NCBI RefSeq assembly: GCF_000816105.1
Contig: NZ_CP007140.1
Location: 1,390,388-1,454,387 of the forward strand
DNA length: 64,000 nucleotides
Reading direction: 5' to 3'
From: Thermococcus guaymasensis DSM 11113
GTDB lineage: Archaea > Methanobacteriota_B > Thermococci > Thermococcales > Thermococcaceae
In this document: in pieces, positions 27,658-35,326 of the stretch
How the letters are laid out: each line of letters begins with the position of its first letter
Numbering within the stretch: position 1 is the stretch's first letter
Notes under the pieces: model-generated
The model's input: only the letters and a program-made list of their open reading frames with translations
Told to the model about the DNA's origin: nothing
Databases searched by the model: none
Translations under genes and position numbers: made by a program

Positions 27658-28457
27658 GCCTCAAACCCGTTATAATAAAAGAGCTCTGGCAGTATCGCTC
27701 AAACAAAAATCTAATTGTACTCTCAACGAACGCCTTGTTTATAATTGCCATTGGACTACTATTGATTTTAAGTGGCCCTCAGTATCTAACTCCATATTCA
27801 AAGCAGGTTGCCATGAGGCAGATATCAGAAAATCCGTCGATTTTTGGGCTATCCATAGAAGATGTGGCAAAAATGGGTGATCAAGCCATAGTCTTTGCCT
27901 CCTTAGTTTCCCAGTTACCACTTGTAATAATAGTAACGTCGACTTTGAGTTCCTACATGTCAATTGTAACGTCTCTATTCTATGAGAGATTATATAAAAC
28001 AATGGAAGTCCTTCTTTCTTCCCCCCTGTCCGAGTCTGAAATCCTCCTTGGAAAGTTGCTTTCCAGTTTGCTCTTTAGTTTGTTCTCGTGGAGTGCTAAT
28101 TTCTTGGCGATTCTCGCCCTTTTGCAGTACCTGCATTTAGAGAGCCTAGGTAGAATGTGGGCTCCAACAGAATATTTTCTGGTTCTCACGATGTTTGTCC
28201 CATTTTCAATGATAATGGTATCCACAAGCATTGGCCTCGTGGCCAGTGCAAAAATAAGAAACCCTGAATTCGTAAATCTAATAGGTATTCCCTTAGTTCT
28301 GGTTCCGACGATAATTTCATTTATTTCTTACCGAATGAAACTGGAAAGCTCCATGCAGGTTTATCTAATCCTAGGTATCACTTCTATAATACTGTCTACC
28401 ATACTATCAATGTTTGGCAAGAGAATTCTCAATCGCCTTGCGTTTATAGCCAATTGA
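27654..28457 (+). CDS. ABC-2 type exporter permease of the peptide island
   Basis: A 267-residue membrane protein with about six helices and the ABC-2 layout: a cytoplasmic start (VIIKELWQYRSNKN), a long first loop after helix 1, then YERLYKTMEVLLSSPLSESEILLGKLL before the helix cluster, a typical coupling region. The ATG overlaps the preceding stop. The ATPase follows ten bases downstream. It most likely exports the modified peptide or protects the producer. Confidence 0.82.
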   Translation: MSLKPVIIKELWQYRSNKNLIVLSTNALFIIAIGLLLILSGPQYLTPYSKQVAMRQISENPSIFGLSIEDVAKMGDQAIVFASLVSQLPLVIIVTSTLSSYMSIVTSLFYERLYKTMEVLLSSPLSESEILLGKLLSSLLFSLFSWSANFLAILALLQYLHLESLGRMWAPTEYFLVLTMFVPFSMIMVSTSIGLVASAKIRNPEFVNLIGIPLVLVPTIISFISYRMKLESSMQVYLILGITSIILSTILSMFGKRILNRLAFIAN

Positions 28458-28467
28458 GGTGAGGTTT

Positions 28468-29377
28468 ATGCTTGAGGTGGAAAATATTAGTGCTGGCTAT
28501 GGTAACGGCGATGTGATAAAAAATCTAAGCTTTATCGCAATAGGAAGGGAGATTTATGTACTATTGGGAGCGAATGGGGCAGGCAAAACAACAACGTTTA
28601 GAGCAATCACTGGCATTTTGCCCCTTTCTAGGGGTAGAGTGGTAGTTGATGGAATTGATCTTTGGGTGGAACCTGAAAAAGCTAAAAGAAAGATCGGGTA
28701 TCTGCCAGAGGGAGAGCGAGTTTATCCAGATTTAACTGTCTACAAGAATCTGCGATTTTTTTGCCAGAATTTATGATGTTGAAGAAGAGCGAATTAATGA
28801 ACTTCTAAGAGAATTTGGACTTGAAAGGTATCGAGATACAAAAGCTGGATATCTAAGCAGAGGATTTAGAAAGAGACTCGCTTTGGCGAGAGCATTACTT
28901 CATAATCCAAACATTTTAGTTTTAGACGAGCCCTTCAGTAACTTGGACATTCCCACAGTTTTGAGCTTAAGGGATAAAATCTTTGAAATGCTGGAAGAAG
29001 GCAAGACAATTTTATTCTCAACACACATTCTAAGTGAACTCCAGAACTTTGAAGGGATAAGATGCAGGGTTGGAATAATGAAAGAGGGAAAACTCATTTT
29101 GGAGGAAAGACTGGAGAACCTACTCAACAGAATCAGCAACATTGAAGTACTGTTTAAAGTCGACAAAAAACAACAGGCAAGAGAACTATTAAAGAAGTTT
29201 GGGTATCCTGTTAAGATGGAAAGCACTGGAGTTGCTGTAAGGGTTTCTAACTATAACGAGGAAACCCCTGCAATAATGAAAATACTCCTAACACAAGGTA
29301 TCAATGTGTATGAGGTAAAACCAAAAGAAACACCAATAGAAAAAATATTCACCGAAATAACAAAGAGAAGTGAGTAG
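28468..29377 (+). pseudogene. ABC exporter ATPase of the peptide island, frameshifted
   Basis: The start (28468, after GAGGTGAGG) has Walker A LGANGAGKTTT and continues to YPDLTVYKNL, where the frame stops soon after a run of seven T (28756-28762). Removing one T joins it to FFARIYDVEEERINELL, the signature region LSRGFRKRLALARALL, Walker B ILVLDEPFSNLD and H-loop STHILSEL, ending at 29377. The intact protein would be about 302 residues. Signature SRGFRKR departs from LSGGQ as in many ABC-2 ATPases. Confidence 0.82.
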
Positions 29378-29458
29378 ACCAAAATGAGAGGGTGCTTCGG
29401 CAGAATATAATTATAGAATGACCCATGCGGAGATTGTTCCCTAAAAGGAGCGTGCACT

Positions 29459-29548
29459 ATGTGCCGTTCGGTAGTTGAATCCATTAATATCCCTCCAGAT
29501 TCATGTCCCATATGGGAAAAAGCTCTAGAGGTGGAAAAATGGGATTAA
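29459..29548 (+). CDS. Possible 29-residue leader ORF before the second ABC transporter
   Basis: ATG preceded by AAAAGGAG and a box A (AATATAATTAT, 29404-29414). The short product starts MCRSVVESINIPPDSCPIWE and has two cysteines. Its stop overlaps the next start by ten bases, so it could couple translation, or be a chance frame. No homology is recognised. Confidence 0.3.
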   Translation: MCRSVVESINIPPDSCPIWEKALEVEKWD

Positions 29549-30206
29549 CATGGACTCAACTTCCTGAGGAGATTAAATACACAGCGAAGCAATTCGGGTT
29601 CTACATCATAGGGATTCCCTCTGTGGTAGCGGTTGTTTACATGTTCGCGAGCTGGACCCCCTTCCGAGCGATGCAATCGTCGGAACGTCGAGCTTCTCCA
29701 TTGCCGTCCTGATTTCCCTTTTCCTAGGTGGTTCGGTTGTCAAAGAGAAGCTCCTTGGAATCCACGAGGTGCTCCTCAGCCTTCCATTCGACCCGGTTAA
29801 GTTTATCTCCATGAGAACCCTCGCGAGCTTCATTATTGGAATCGCGGGAATTGCAGTTGGAAGTGTCGCGGGATGGTTCATAGCCCTCCACGTGGGCACT
29901 CCAATATCATTAACAACGGTGCCCATCGGGATTCTAATCTCAGTCCCGGCGCTCTTCAGCTTCACGTTCCTCATAATCCTGATAACACTCCTCTTTCAGT
30001 CAAAGTACCTCGACGTGGCAAAGCTCATAATTTTCTTCACGGCATACTTTGGGCCCGCGTGCATTCCCAAATACTTTGGAGTTGGCCTCTCATTGGAGAT
30101 TGCACTTGTGTTATCGCTCCTGATGTCCATGGGCGCACTTGCAGTCTCCTACTTGATTATTCACTCCCTCGGAGAAAGACTCGCCGAGAGAATGGTGCTG
30201 GTGTGA
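29539..30206 (+). pseudogene. ABC-2 type permease, frameshifted
   Basis: GC content returns to the genomic norm here. The first frame encodes LTWTQLPEEIKYTAKQFGFY and a first helix, then leaves frame near 29651-29661; one missing base there would join it to DPLPSDAIVGTSSFSIAVL and the rest of a six-helix permease of about 222 residues ending at 30206. The ATPase at 30216 is intact. Either the gene is recently broken or the sequence lost a base. Confidence 0.75.
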
Positions 30207-30215
30207 GGTGGTTCC

Positions 30216-31103
30216 ATGATAGTCCTTGAGAACGTCCGGAAGACCATAAAAGGAACGGAAGTCCTCCGCGGGATAAGCTTGACCGTAAAGCCTGGCGAAA
30301 TCCACGCCTACCTCGGCCACAATGGGGCCGGCAAGACAACGACCTTCCGGCTGGTTCTCGGCCTCCTCGTTCCGGACTCGGGCAGGGTTGAGGTTCTCGG
30401 CGTCAATCCGCTCAAGAGTCCTGAGGTAAGGGCTAAAATTGGCTATCTCCCAGAATATGACCTCCTCTACCCTAACCTCTCAGTGCGAGACAACCTCAGG
30501 CGCTACGCCCTGCTGAAGGGGGTTTATGACGAGAGGGAGCTGCGGGAGCTTCTTGAGTTCTTCGAGCTTGAAGAATACGCCAAAAAGAAGGTTTCGGCTT
30601 TATCAAGCGGGACGCAGAGAAGGGTGGTGATGGCGAGGGCGTTCCTCGGAAGCCCCGAGGTTCTAATCCTCGACGAGCCCACGAGGGGCCTCGATCCCGA
30701 GTGGAGGCTGAGGTTCAAGCGGTTTCTGGGGGAGTATGCGAGGAAGAACGATGCCTCCATCGTTTTCTCGACTCACATCCTCAGCGACGTCGATGAGGTC
30801 TGCAACACTGTCACCGTAATCCGCGAGGGCCGGGTTCTCTTCTCGGGGAGCTTGGAGGAATTCCGGAGGAGCGCGCCGGCGGAAGAGGCCGTCCTCGTGA
30901 AGGTGGCCGATGTTGAGAGGGCCATCGCGGTTCTCCGGGAGAAGGGCTATTCCCCGGAGGTCGTGAGGGGTTACATAGCCCTGAAGAACGCCGAGCCGTC
31001 GGAGGTGAACGCGCTCCTTGTGAAAGCCGGCCTGAGGGTTGAGGAGATTAAAAGGGCGGAGCCGAGCCTTGAGGAGGTCTACGCAATGCTTTATGAGGAG
31101 TGA
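30216..31103 (+). CDS. ABC transporter ATP-binding protein
   Basis: A 295-residue ATPase with Walker A LGHNGAGKTTT, Q-loop region YLPEYDLLYP, signature LSSGTQRR, Walker B VLILDEPTRGLDP and H-loop STHILSDVDE. The C-terminal 80 residues are the regulatory tail typical of ABC-2 ATPases. It forms a unit with the permease just upstream (9-base gap, GAGGTGGTTCC ribosome binding site). Its Walker segments resemble those of the island ATPase, but codon use and GC differ. Confidence 0.9.
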   Translation: MIVLENVRKTIKGTEVLRGISLTVKPGEIHAYLGHNGAGKTTTFRLVLGLLVPDSGRVEVLGVNPLKSPEVRAKIGYLPEYDLLYPNLSVRDNLRRYALLKGVYDERELRELLEFFELEEYAKKKVSALSSGTQRRVVMARAFLGSPEVLILDEPTRGLDPEWRLRFKRFLGEYARKNDASIVFSTHILSDVDEVCNTVTVIREGRVLFSGSLEEFRRSAPAEEAVLVKVADVERAIAVLREKGYSPEVVRGYIALKNAEPSEVNALLVKAGLRVEEIKRAEPSLEEVYAMLYEE

Positions 31104-31109
31104 TTTGCG

Positions 31110-31289
31110 GTGCGTCCCTGGGAAGTCGCTTTCAAAAGTTCCTCAAGCCCTGGGAAGAAAACGAGGTCGTTGAGGCGGCTTTGCTCACGGGAACTCGGAA
31201 CCGAGAACGCCGAGGCTTTGATAACTCATGTCCTTGAGAGGATGGGCGGTTTCATCATAGATGGGTGGAGGCTGAGGACGAGGGTTTAA
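31110..31289 (+). other. Possible gene remnant after the ABC ATPase
   Basis: A GTG frame of 59 codons ends with ALITHVLERMGGFIIDGWRL, while a neighbouring frame over its first half reads FLKPWEENEVVEAALLTG, which looks more like real protein. The mixture suggests a small gene broken by a frameshift. I cannot name it, and chance is possible. Confidence 0.25.
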
Positions 31290-31582
31290 TTTTCTCCTCA
31301 ATAACTCCCAGGATGTCTTCAAGAGAGATTTCTTTTGAAGGCTGTACGTTGTCCTTGGAGCCAACGTGCTTGTGATGTGGAAACGTTTCGATGTCCCTGT
31401 GATGCGGTGCGTTGTCCCATCTGATTATCAGGTTCCCGTTTCTCTGCCATATGAAGAACGCTCCCATCCACAATGGCCGCTCTAATTTTCAGAAAATAAA
31501 AACTCTCCCCCTCCTTGTAGTCAAGGATTTCGTAGCTTTTGACCACTGGGCTACCATCAAGCAACTCTAACTCTCTGAGCAT
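31255..31582 (-). pseudogene. TumE-like (DUF6516) toxin, frameshifted
   Basis: Two frames together encode a protein of about 108 residues. The first, from ATG 31582, gives LRELELLDGSPVVKSYEILD to AIVDG; the second continues FFIWQRNGNLIIRWDNAPHH and RDIETFPHHKHV, the hallmark of TumE-family toxins. One extra base in the CCC at 31463-31465 (GGG on the coding strand) explains the break. The antitoxin gene upstream is intact, as expected if the toxin is decaying. Confidence 0.7.
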
Positions 31583-31829
31583 GTTCAATCTCCTTGAGCC
31601 TCTTTTTAAGCTCCTCAAATTTTCTGACGTAAGCCTTCCACTCGATGTAGTCGTCCCAGGCTACAAAGGACTCTTCTGAATCCTTGAGTTTCTCCTCAAA
31701 CTCCCTCAGTGTCATCCCGTACTTTCTCTCAAATGCCCTGATTCTCTCTCGTATGGGGGCAAGCTCCGAAATTATCCTCAGCTTCTCATAGATTAGGAGG
31801 TCCCTCTTTGACACAATGACTTCACTCAT
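31557..31829 (-). CDS. TumA-like antitoxin
   Basis: A 90-residue, highly charged helical protein (VSKRDLLIYEKLRIISEL and EFEEKLKDSEESFVAWDD). The FVAWDDYIEWKAY segment is common in antitoxins paired with DUF6516 toxins. It overlaps the toxin start, so the two were cotranscribed. The start is uncertain (ATG 31829 or 31835). Role inferred from the pair. Confidence 0.65.
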   Translation of the reverse strand: MSEVIVSKRDLLIYEKLRIISELAPIRERIRAFERKYGMTLREFEEKLKDSEESFVAWDDYIEWKAYVRKFEELKKRLKEIEHAQRVRVA

Positions 31830-31842
31830 CTTCATCACGCTC

Positions 31843-33024
31843 TTACTTCATCCTTTTCTGATAAATATCTTTTCTTGCCATCACCCAGAACATCGCCCCA
31901 GCTATCAAAAACAGCACCAGACTCGCATCATAGGGCAACGTCGCGTGGATGCTTGCCAAAGCTCCGGCTATGGCTGGCGTAAATAATCCGAGAAGCTTCC
32001 GGTAGCTCGATATCGCCGCGTGGAACTCGCTGGCCTTCTCCTTGGGGATTAACTTGAACATCCAGGAGCGGTAGAAGGGGAACCAGAGCGTGCTCCCGAA
32101 GTCACCGAGAGCATAAACAGCCAGCGCCAGCCAAAACGGTGGTGAGAGCGCCATGACCAGAGCATAGAAGGCGTTGATGAACATGCCGAGGCCGATGACC
32201 TGGAATCCCTTCCCCTTCGGAACCCTCTCGCTGGCGTACGTGCCGATTATCGATGCCAAACTGCTCGCGCAGGCTATCAGCGTTACCTCAAAGACGGTCT
32301 TGTGGAGCACGAATACCACGTAGTTGATGAGCACCAGCTCCGGTGCGAGCTCCCAGGCGAGCGTGAGCAACGCTTCAAATGCAAGGAGGAGCTTGAACTC
32401 ACCTGCCTTGAATGTGAAGCCCTCCGGTGTTATTCTCTCCTCCCTGCCAATAGAGGGTAGAAACTTCCAGATGTAGGCCACTGTAACAGTCGAGAAGAGG
32501 CCAAAGAACATGAACGTCCAGCGGTAGCTCTCCGGTCCGGGATAGACGTAGCCGAGGATGTAGCCCATAATCGGGAAGGTTACCAGCCTCGCTATCTCCG
32601 GCAGACGGAGGTGCCAGGCGAAGATTTCCTCGTATTTGTCCTCTGGGTAGATTATCTGCTCGTAGGCGCGGTAGAGGGGGTAGAGAACCGTTGAGAGCTT
32701 CTCGATTGTCCTCCCAGCGAAGAGCATGAGCGGTGCTATGGCTCCCTTCGCGAGGCCGTACAAAACGTAGGCGACGCCATCCAGGACATCTATCGCGATG
32801 AGGCCCTTCTTGATGTCCCAGCGGTTGAAGAGCCTGCCGAAAAAGTAGGTTAGGGGAATCGAGGCTACGTTGACGGCAGTGAAGAACGCTCCGACTTCGA
32901 GAATCGAGTAGCCGGTCTCCATGAGATAGAGCGGGAAGAGTGTCCAGACTATCAGGCCGGGTGCTATTAGCGTGTGGTAGAGCATGTAGGCCTTAGCTTC
33001 CCTCGGAATCTCGCTCCAGCGCAT
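31843..33024 (-). CDS. MFS transporter
   Basis: A 393-residue membrane protein with about twelve helices and the two-half layout of the major facilitator superfamily. LFNRWDIKKGLI after helix 2 fits the basic loop between helices 2 and 3. Substrate cannot be read from the sequence. The ATG at 33024 follows GGGGTTCAC. It stands alone. Confidence 0.82.
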   Translation of the reverse strand: MRWSEIPREAKAYMLYHTLIAPGLIVWTLFPLYLMETGYSILEVGAFFTAVNVASIPLTYFFGRLFNRWDIKKGLIAIDVLDGVAYVLYGLAKGAIAPLMLFAGRTIEKLSTVLYPLYRAYEQIIYPEDKYEEIFAWHLRLPEIARLVTFPIMGYILGYVYPGPESYRWTFMFFGLFSTVTVAYIWKFLPSIGREERITPEGFTFKAGEFKLLLAFEALLTLAWELAPELVLINYVVFVLHKTVFEVTLIACASSLASIIGTYASERVPKGKGFQVIGLGMFINAFYALVMALSPPFWLALAVYALGDFGSTLWFPFYRSWMFKLIPKEKASEFHAAISSYRKLLGLFTPAIAGALASIHATLPYDASLVLFLIAGAMFWVMARKDIYQKRMK

Positions 33025-33106
33025 GTGAACCCCAGTTCATATTACGACCGAGATTTTAAAGGTTTCTCAGACGTCCATAAAAACCCGAAGAGGCGGCCTA
33101 AAAGCA

Positions 33107-33123
33107 ATCCGATGTGGTCGGAT
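33107..33123 (+). terminator. Short perfect hairpin between the MFS and argF genes
   Basis: ATCCGA, loop TGTGG, TCGGAT: a six-pair stem in the 150 bases between two minus-strand genes. A weaker outer pairing (GCCT with AGGC) surrounds it. There is no T-run on the minus side right after it, so a terminator role is only a guess. Confidence 0.3.
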
Positions 33124-33174
33124 GCCAGAAGGCTAGCGATTTTCACGTTTTAAAAGCAAAAGAAGAGAGGAGAA

Positions 33175-34122
33175 TCAGACCTTAATTCCGCCCATAACGA
33201 GGGCCATAACCGCCTTCTGGGCGTGGAGCCTGTTCTCGGCCTGGTCGAAGACGACGCTGTTCGGACTGTCTATGACGTCGTCGGTGACCTCCTCACCGCG
33301 ATGGGCCGGGAGGCAGTGCATGAAGATGTAGTCGGGCTTGGCGTGCTTGACGAGCTCCTTGTTGACCTGGAACGGCATGAATATCTTTCTCCTCTCCTCG
33401 GCCTCGGCCTCCTGACCCATGCTCGCCCAGACGTCGGTGTAGATGACGTCCGCATCTTTAACGGCCTGAACCGGGTCGTGGAGGAGCTCGAAGCTTCCGC
33501 CGCTCTCAGCCGCGTTCTGTTCAGCCCACTTGATGACTTTCTCCTCCGGCTCGTAGCCCTCTGGGGTTGCTACTACGACGTGAGCACCGAGCTTGGTTCC
33601 GGCTATCATTAGCGAATGAGCCACGTTGTTTCCGTCACCGACGTAGACGACCTTGAGGCCCTGAATCCTGCCCTTCTTCTCGAGGATGGTCTGGTAGTCA
33701 GCTAAAGCCTGGCACGGGTGGGAGAAGTCCGAAAGGCCATTGATGACAGGAACGCTCGCGTACTTGGCGAGGTCTTCAACGTCCTTGTGGTCGAAGACGC
33801 GGGCCATTATTCCGTCCACGTACCTGCTGAGAACCCTTGCCGTGTCGGCAATGGTCTCACCGCGCCTGAGCTGGAGGTCGTTCGCGTTGAGGTAGAGGCC
33901 GTATCCGCCGAGCTGGTAGATCCCAACCTCGAAGGAAATCCTAGTCCTTGTGGAGGGCTTCTGGAAGATCATGGCGAGGGTCTTGCCCTCGAGAACGCGG
34001 TGTGGCTTTCCAATCTTGTTCCAGATCTTCATCATCTCAGCGGTCTTGAGAATTGTCTCAATCTCCTCCCTCGTGAAGTCCTGGAGGCAGAGAAGGTCTC
34101 TTCCGGCAAGGCTAACCACCAT
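33175..34122 (-). CDS. argF: Ornithine carbamoyltransferase
   Basis: A 315-residue enzyme that makes citrulline from ornithine and carbamoyl phosphate. The carbamoyl phosphate site FQKPSTRTRISFE, the DFSHPCQALAD segment and HCLPAHRGEEVTDDV (catalytic Cys, ornithine site) are complete. It is very close to the well-studied P. furiosus enzyme as I recall it. The ATG at 34122 follows GGTGATGCAC. In Thermococcales it may serve arginine breakdown or synthesis. Confidence 0.95.
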   Translation of the reverse strand: MVVSLAGRDLLCLQDFTREEIETILKTAEMMKIWNKIGKPHRVLEGKTLAMIFQKPSTRTRISFEVGIYQLGGYGLYLNANDLQLRRGETIADTARVLSRYVDGIMARVFDHKDVEDLAKYASVPVINGLSDFSHPCQALADYQTILEKKGRIQGLKVVYVGDGNNVAHSLMIAGTKLGAHVVVATPEGYEPEEKVIKWAEQNAAESGGSFELLHDPVQAVKDADVIYTDVWASMGQEAEAEERRKIFMPFQVNKELVKHAKPDYIFMHCLPAHRGEEVTDDVIDSPNSVVFDQAENRLHAQKAVMALVMGGIKV

Positions 34123-34366
34123 GTGCATCACCGTTTAAGGCTGTTCACAGAATTTAATAACCCTTTCGTCGAAGGAAAGGCCGACTTTCAAAATGCATTG
34201 AGGAGAGATACCAGAAAAGCTTTCCAAATGTAACATCAAAATGACGAGAAGCTGATGGTGAATGGGTCGAGTGGCATTTGTTAAAGCCTTCCTATGACAC
34301 TCCGGCAAACCAGGAGCACAAACCGATATAAGCATCGTCCACCGTTTGAGTGAGGGGAAACCAACA

Positions 34367-35113
34367 ATGGAAGGAATAAGGGTTAGACTTGTCAATTATA
34401 CAGAAAAACCCCTTGAAACTGTCACATGGGCAGCCCTCATAAGTTATTGGGATGAGTGGGAGAGCGAGGCCTTCGAGCGAATGAGCAAGAACGACGTCGA
34501 AATGCACCTGCCTAGGGTTCTTGGCTACGGCCACGAGAGCATTTTAGAACATGCGGTTCTGACGTTCTCGATTGAGGGCTGTTCTCGTGTGTGTAGTCAC
34601 CAGCTTGTAAGGCACCGTCTGGCGAGCTACACCCAGCAGTCAATGCGCTACATCAAGCTCAACACTGATGACGTGGAGGAGACATTTCTCATCCCTGGGA
34701 GTGTTAAAGAGAATCCAGAACTCTACGAAAAGTGGAGGGAACTGATGAGAAAGACCATGGAACTCTACGAGGAGAGCATCAATGCCGGGGTTCACCAGGA
34801 GGACGCGCGCTTCATCCTTCCGCAGGCAGTCAGAACGAAGATAGTCGTCACCATGAACCTGCGCGAGCTAAAGCACTTCTTCGGCCTCAGAGCCTGTGAG
34901 AGGGCTCAGTGGGAGATACGGGAAGTCGCATGGAAAATGCTCGAAGAAATAGCCAAGAACGACGATCTCAGGCCGATTATAGTGTGGGCAAAGCTCGGGC
35001 CGAGGTGCATTCAGCTCGGTTACTGCCCGGAGAAGGAGCTAATGCCTCCCGGCTGCTGGAAGAGAACTAAAGAGAAGTGGGAAGGACTGGTTTCAAATAG
35101 ACCCGATGATTAG
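34367..35113 (+). CDS. thyX: Flavin-dependent thymidylate synthase
   Basis: A 248-residue ThyX that makes dTMP with FAD and NADPH. The ThyX motif RHRLASYTQQSMR (RHRx7S) is present near residue 82, with HESILEHAVLTFSIEG upstream and NLRELKHFFGLRAC later. The ATG at 34367 follows GAGGGG; a TATA-like CCGATATAAGC lies 45 bases upstream (34322-34332). It replaces ThyA-type synthases in these organisms. Confidence 0.94.
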   Translation: MEGIRVRLVNYTEKPLETVTWAALISYWDEWESEAFERMSKNDVEMHLPRVLGYGHESILEHAVLTFSIEGCSRVCSHQLVRHRLASYTQQSMRYIKLNTDDVEETFLIPGSVKENPELYEKWRELMRKTMELYEESINAGVHQEDARFILPQAVRTKIVVTMNLRELKHFFGLRACERAQWEIREVAWKMLEEIAKNDDLRPIIVWAKLGPRCIQLGYCPEKELMPPGCWKRTKEKWEGLVSNRPDD

Positions 35114-35221
35114 TCAAAGTGATGAGATTTTTCCGCTCTTTTCTTCAGAATTGACAAAACGACAGCTTTATTGTGAAAAAATTGATAAAGACAAAGGATT
35201 AATCTGTCAATGGTGGGGGAA

Positions 35222-35326
35222 ATGGAAGAAGTCTTTGATGTTGAAGTTCTCATAAGTGTTACTAACTTTGAACTGATGTGCATCGAACTGGAAAAAATGG
35301 TAGAGGAAGAAGTTAGGGATAGTTAG
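35222..35326 (+). CDS. Possible 34-residue acidic peptide
   Basis: ATG after GGTGGGGGAA, with box A-like GGATTAATC upstream. The product starts MEEVFDVEVLISVTNFELMC and ends in a Glu-rich tail. It meets the convergent pheT gene at its stop. Evidence is only the ribosome binding site and spacing. Confidence 0.3.
   Translation: MEEVFDVEVLISVTNFELMCIELEKMVEEEVRDS

Noticed and set aside
33085-33135. Hairpin with outer stem that looked like a second H/ACA RNA.
   Set aside because: No kink-turn and no ACA at the required distance on either strand.
34225-34260. ATGACGA and CTGA near each other before thyX, considered as a C/D RNA.
   Set aside because: Only four bases lie between the boxes and no second pair follows.
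35119-35165. GTGATGA after thyX, considered as a C box.
   Set aside because: No D' or D box at a usable distance.
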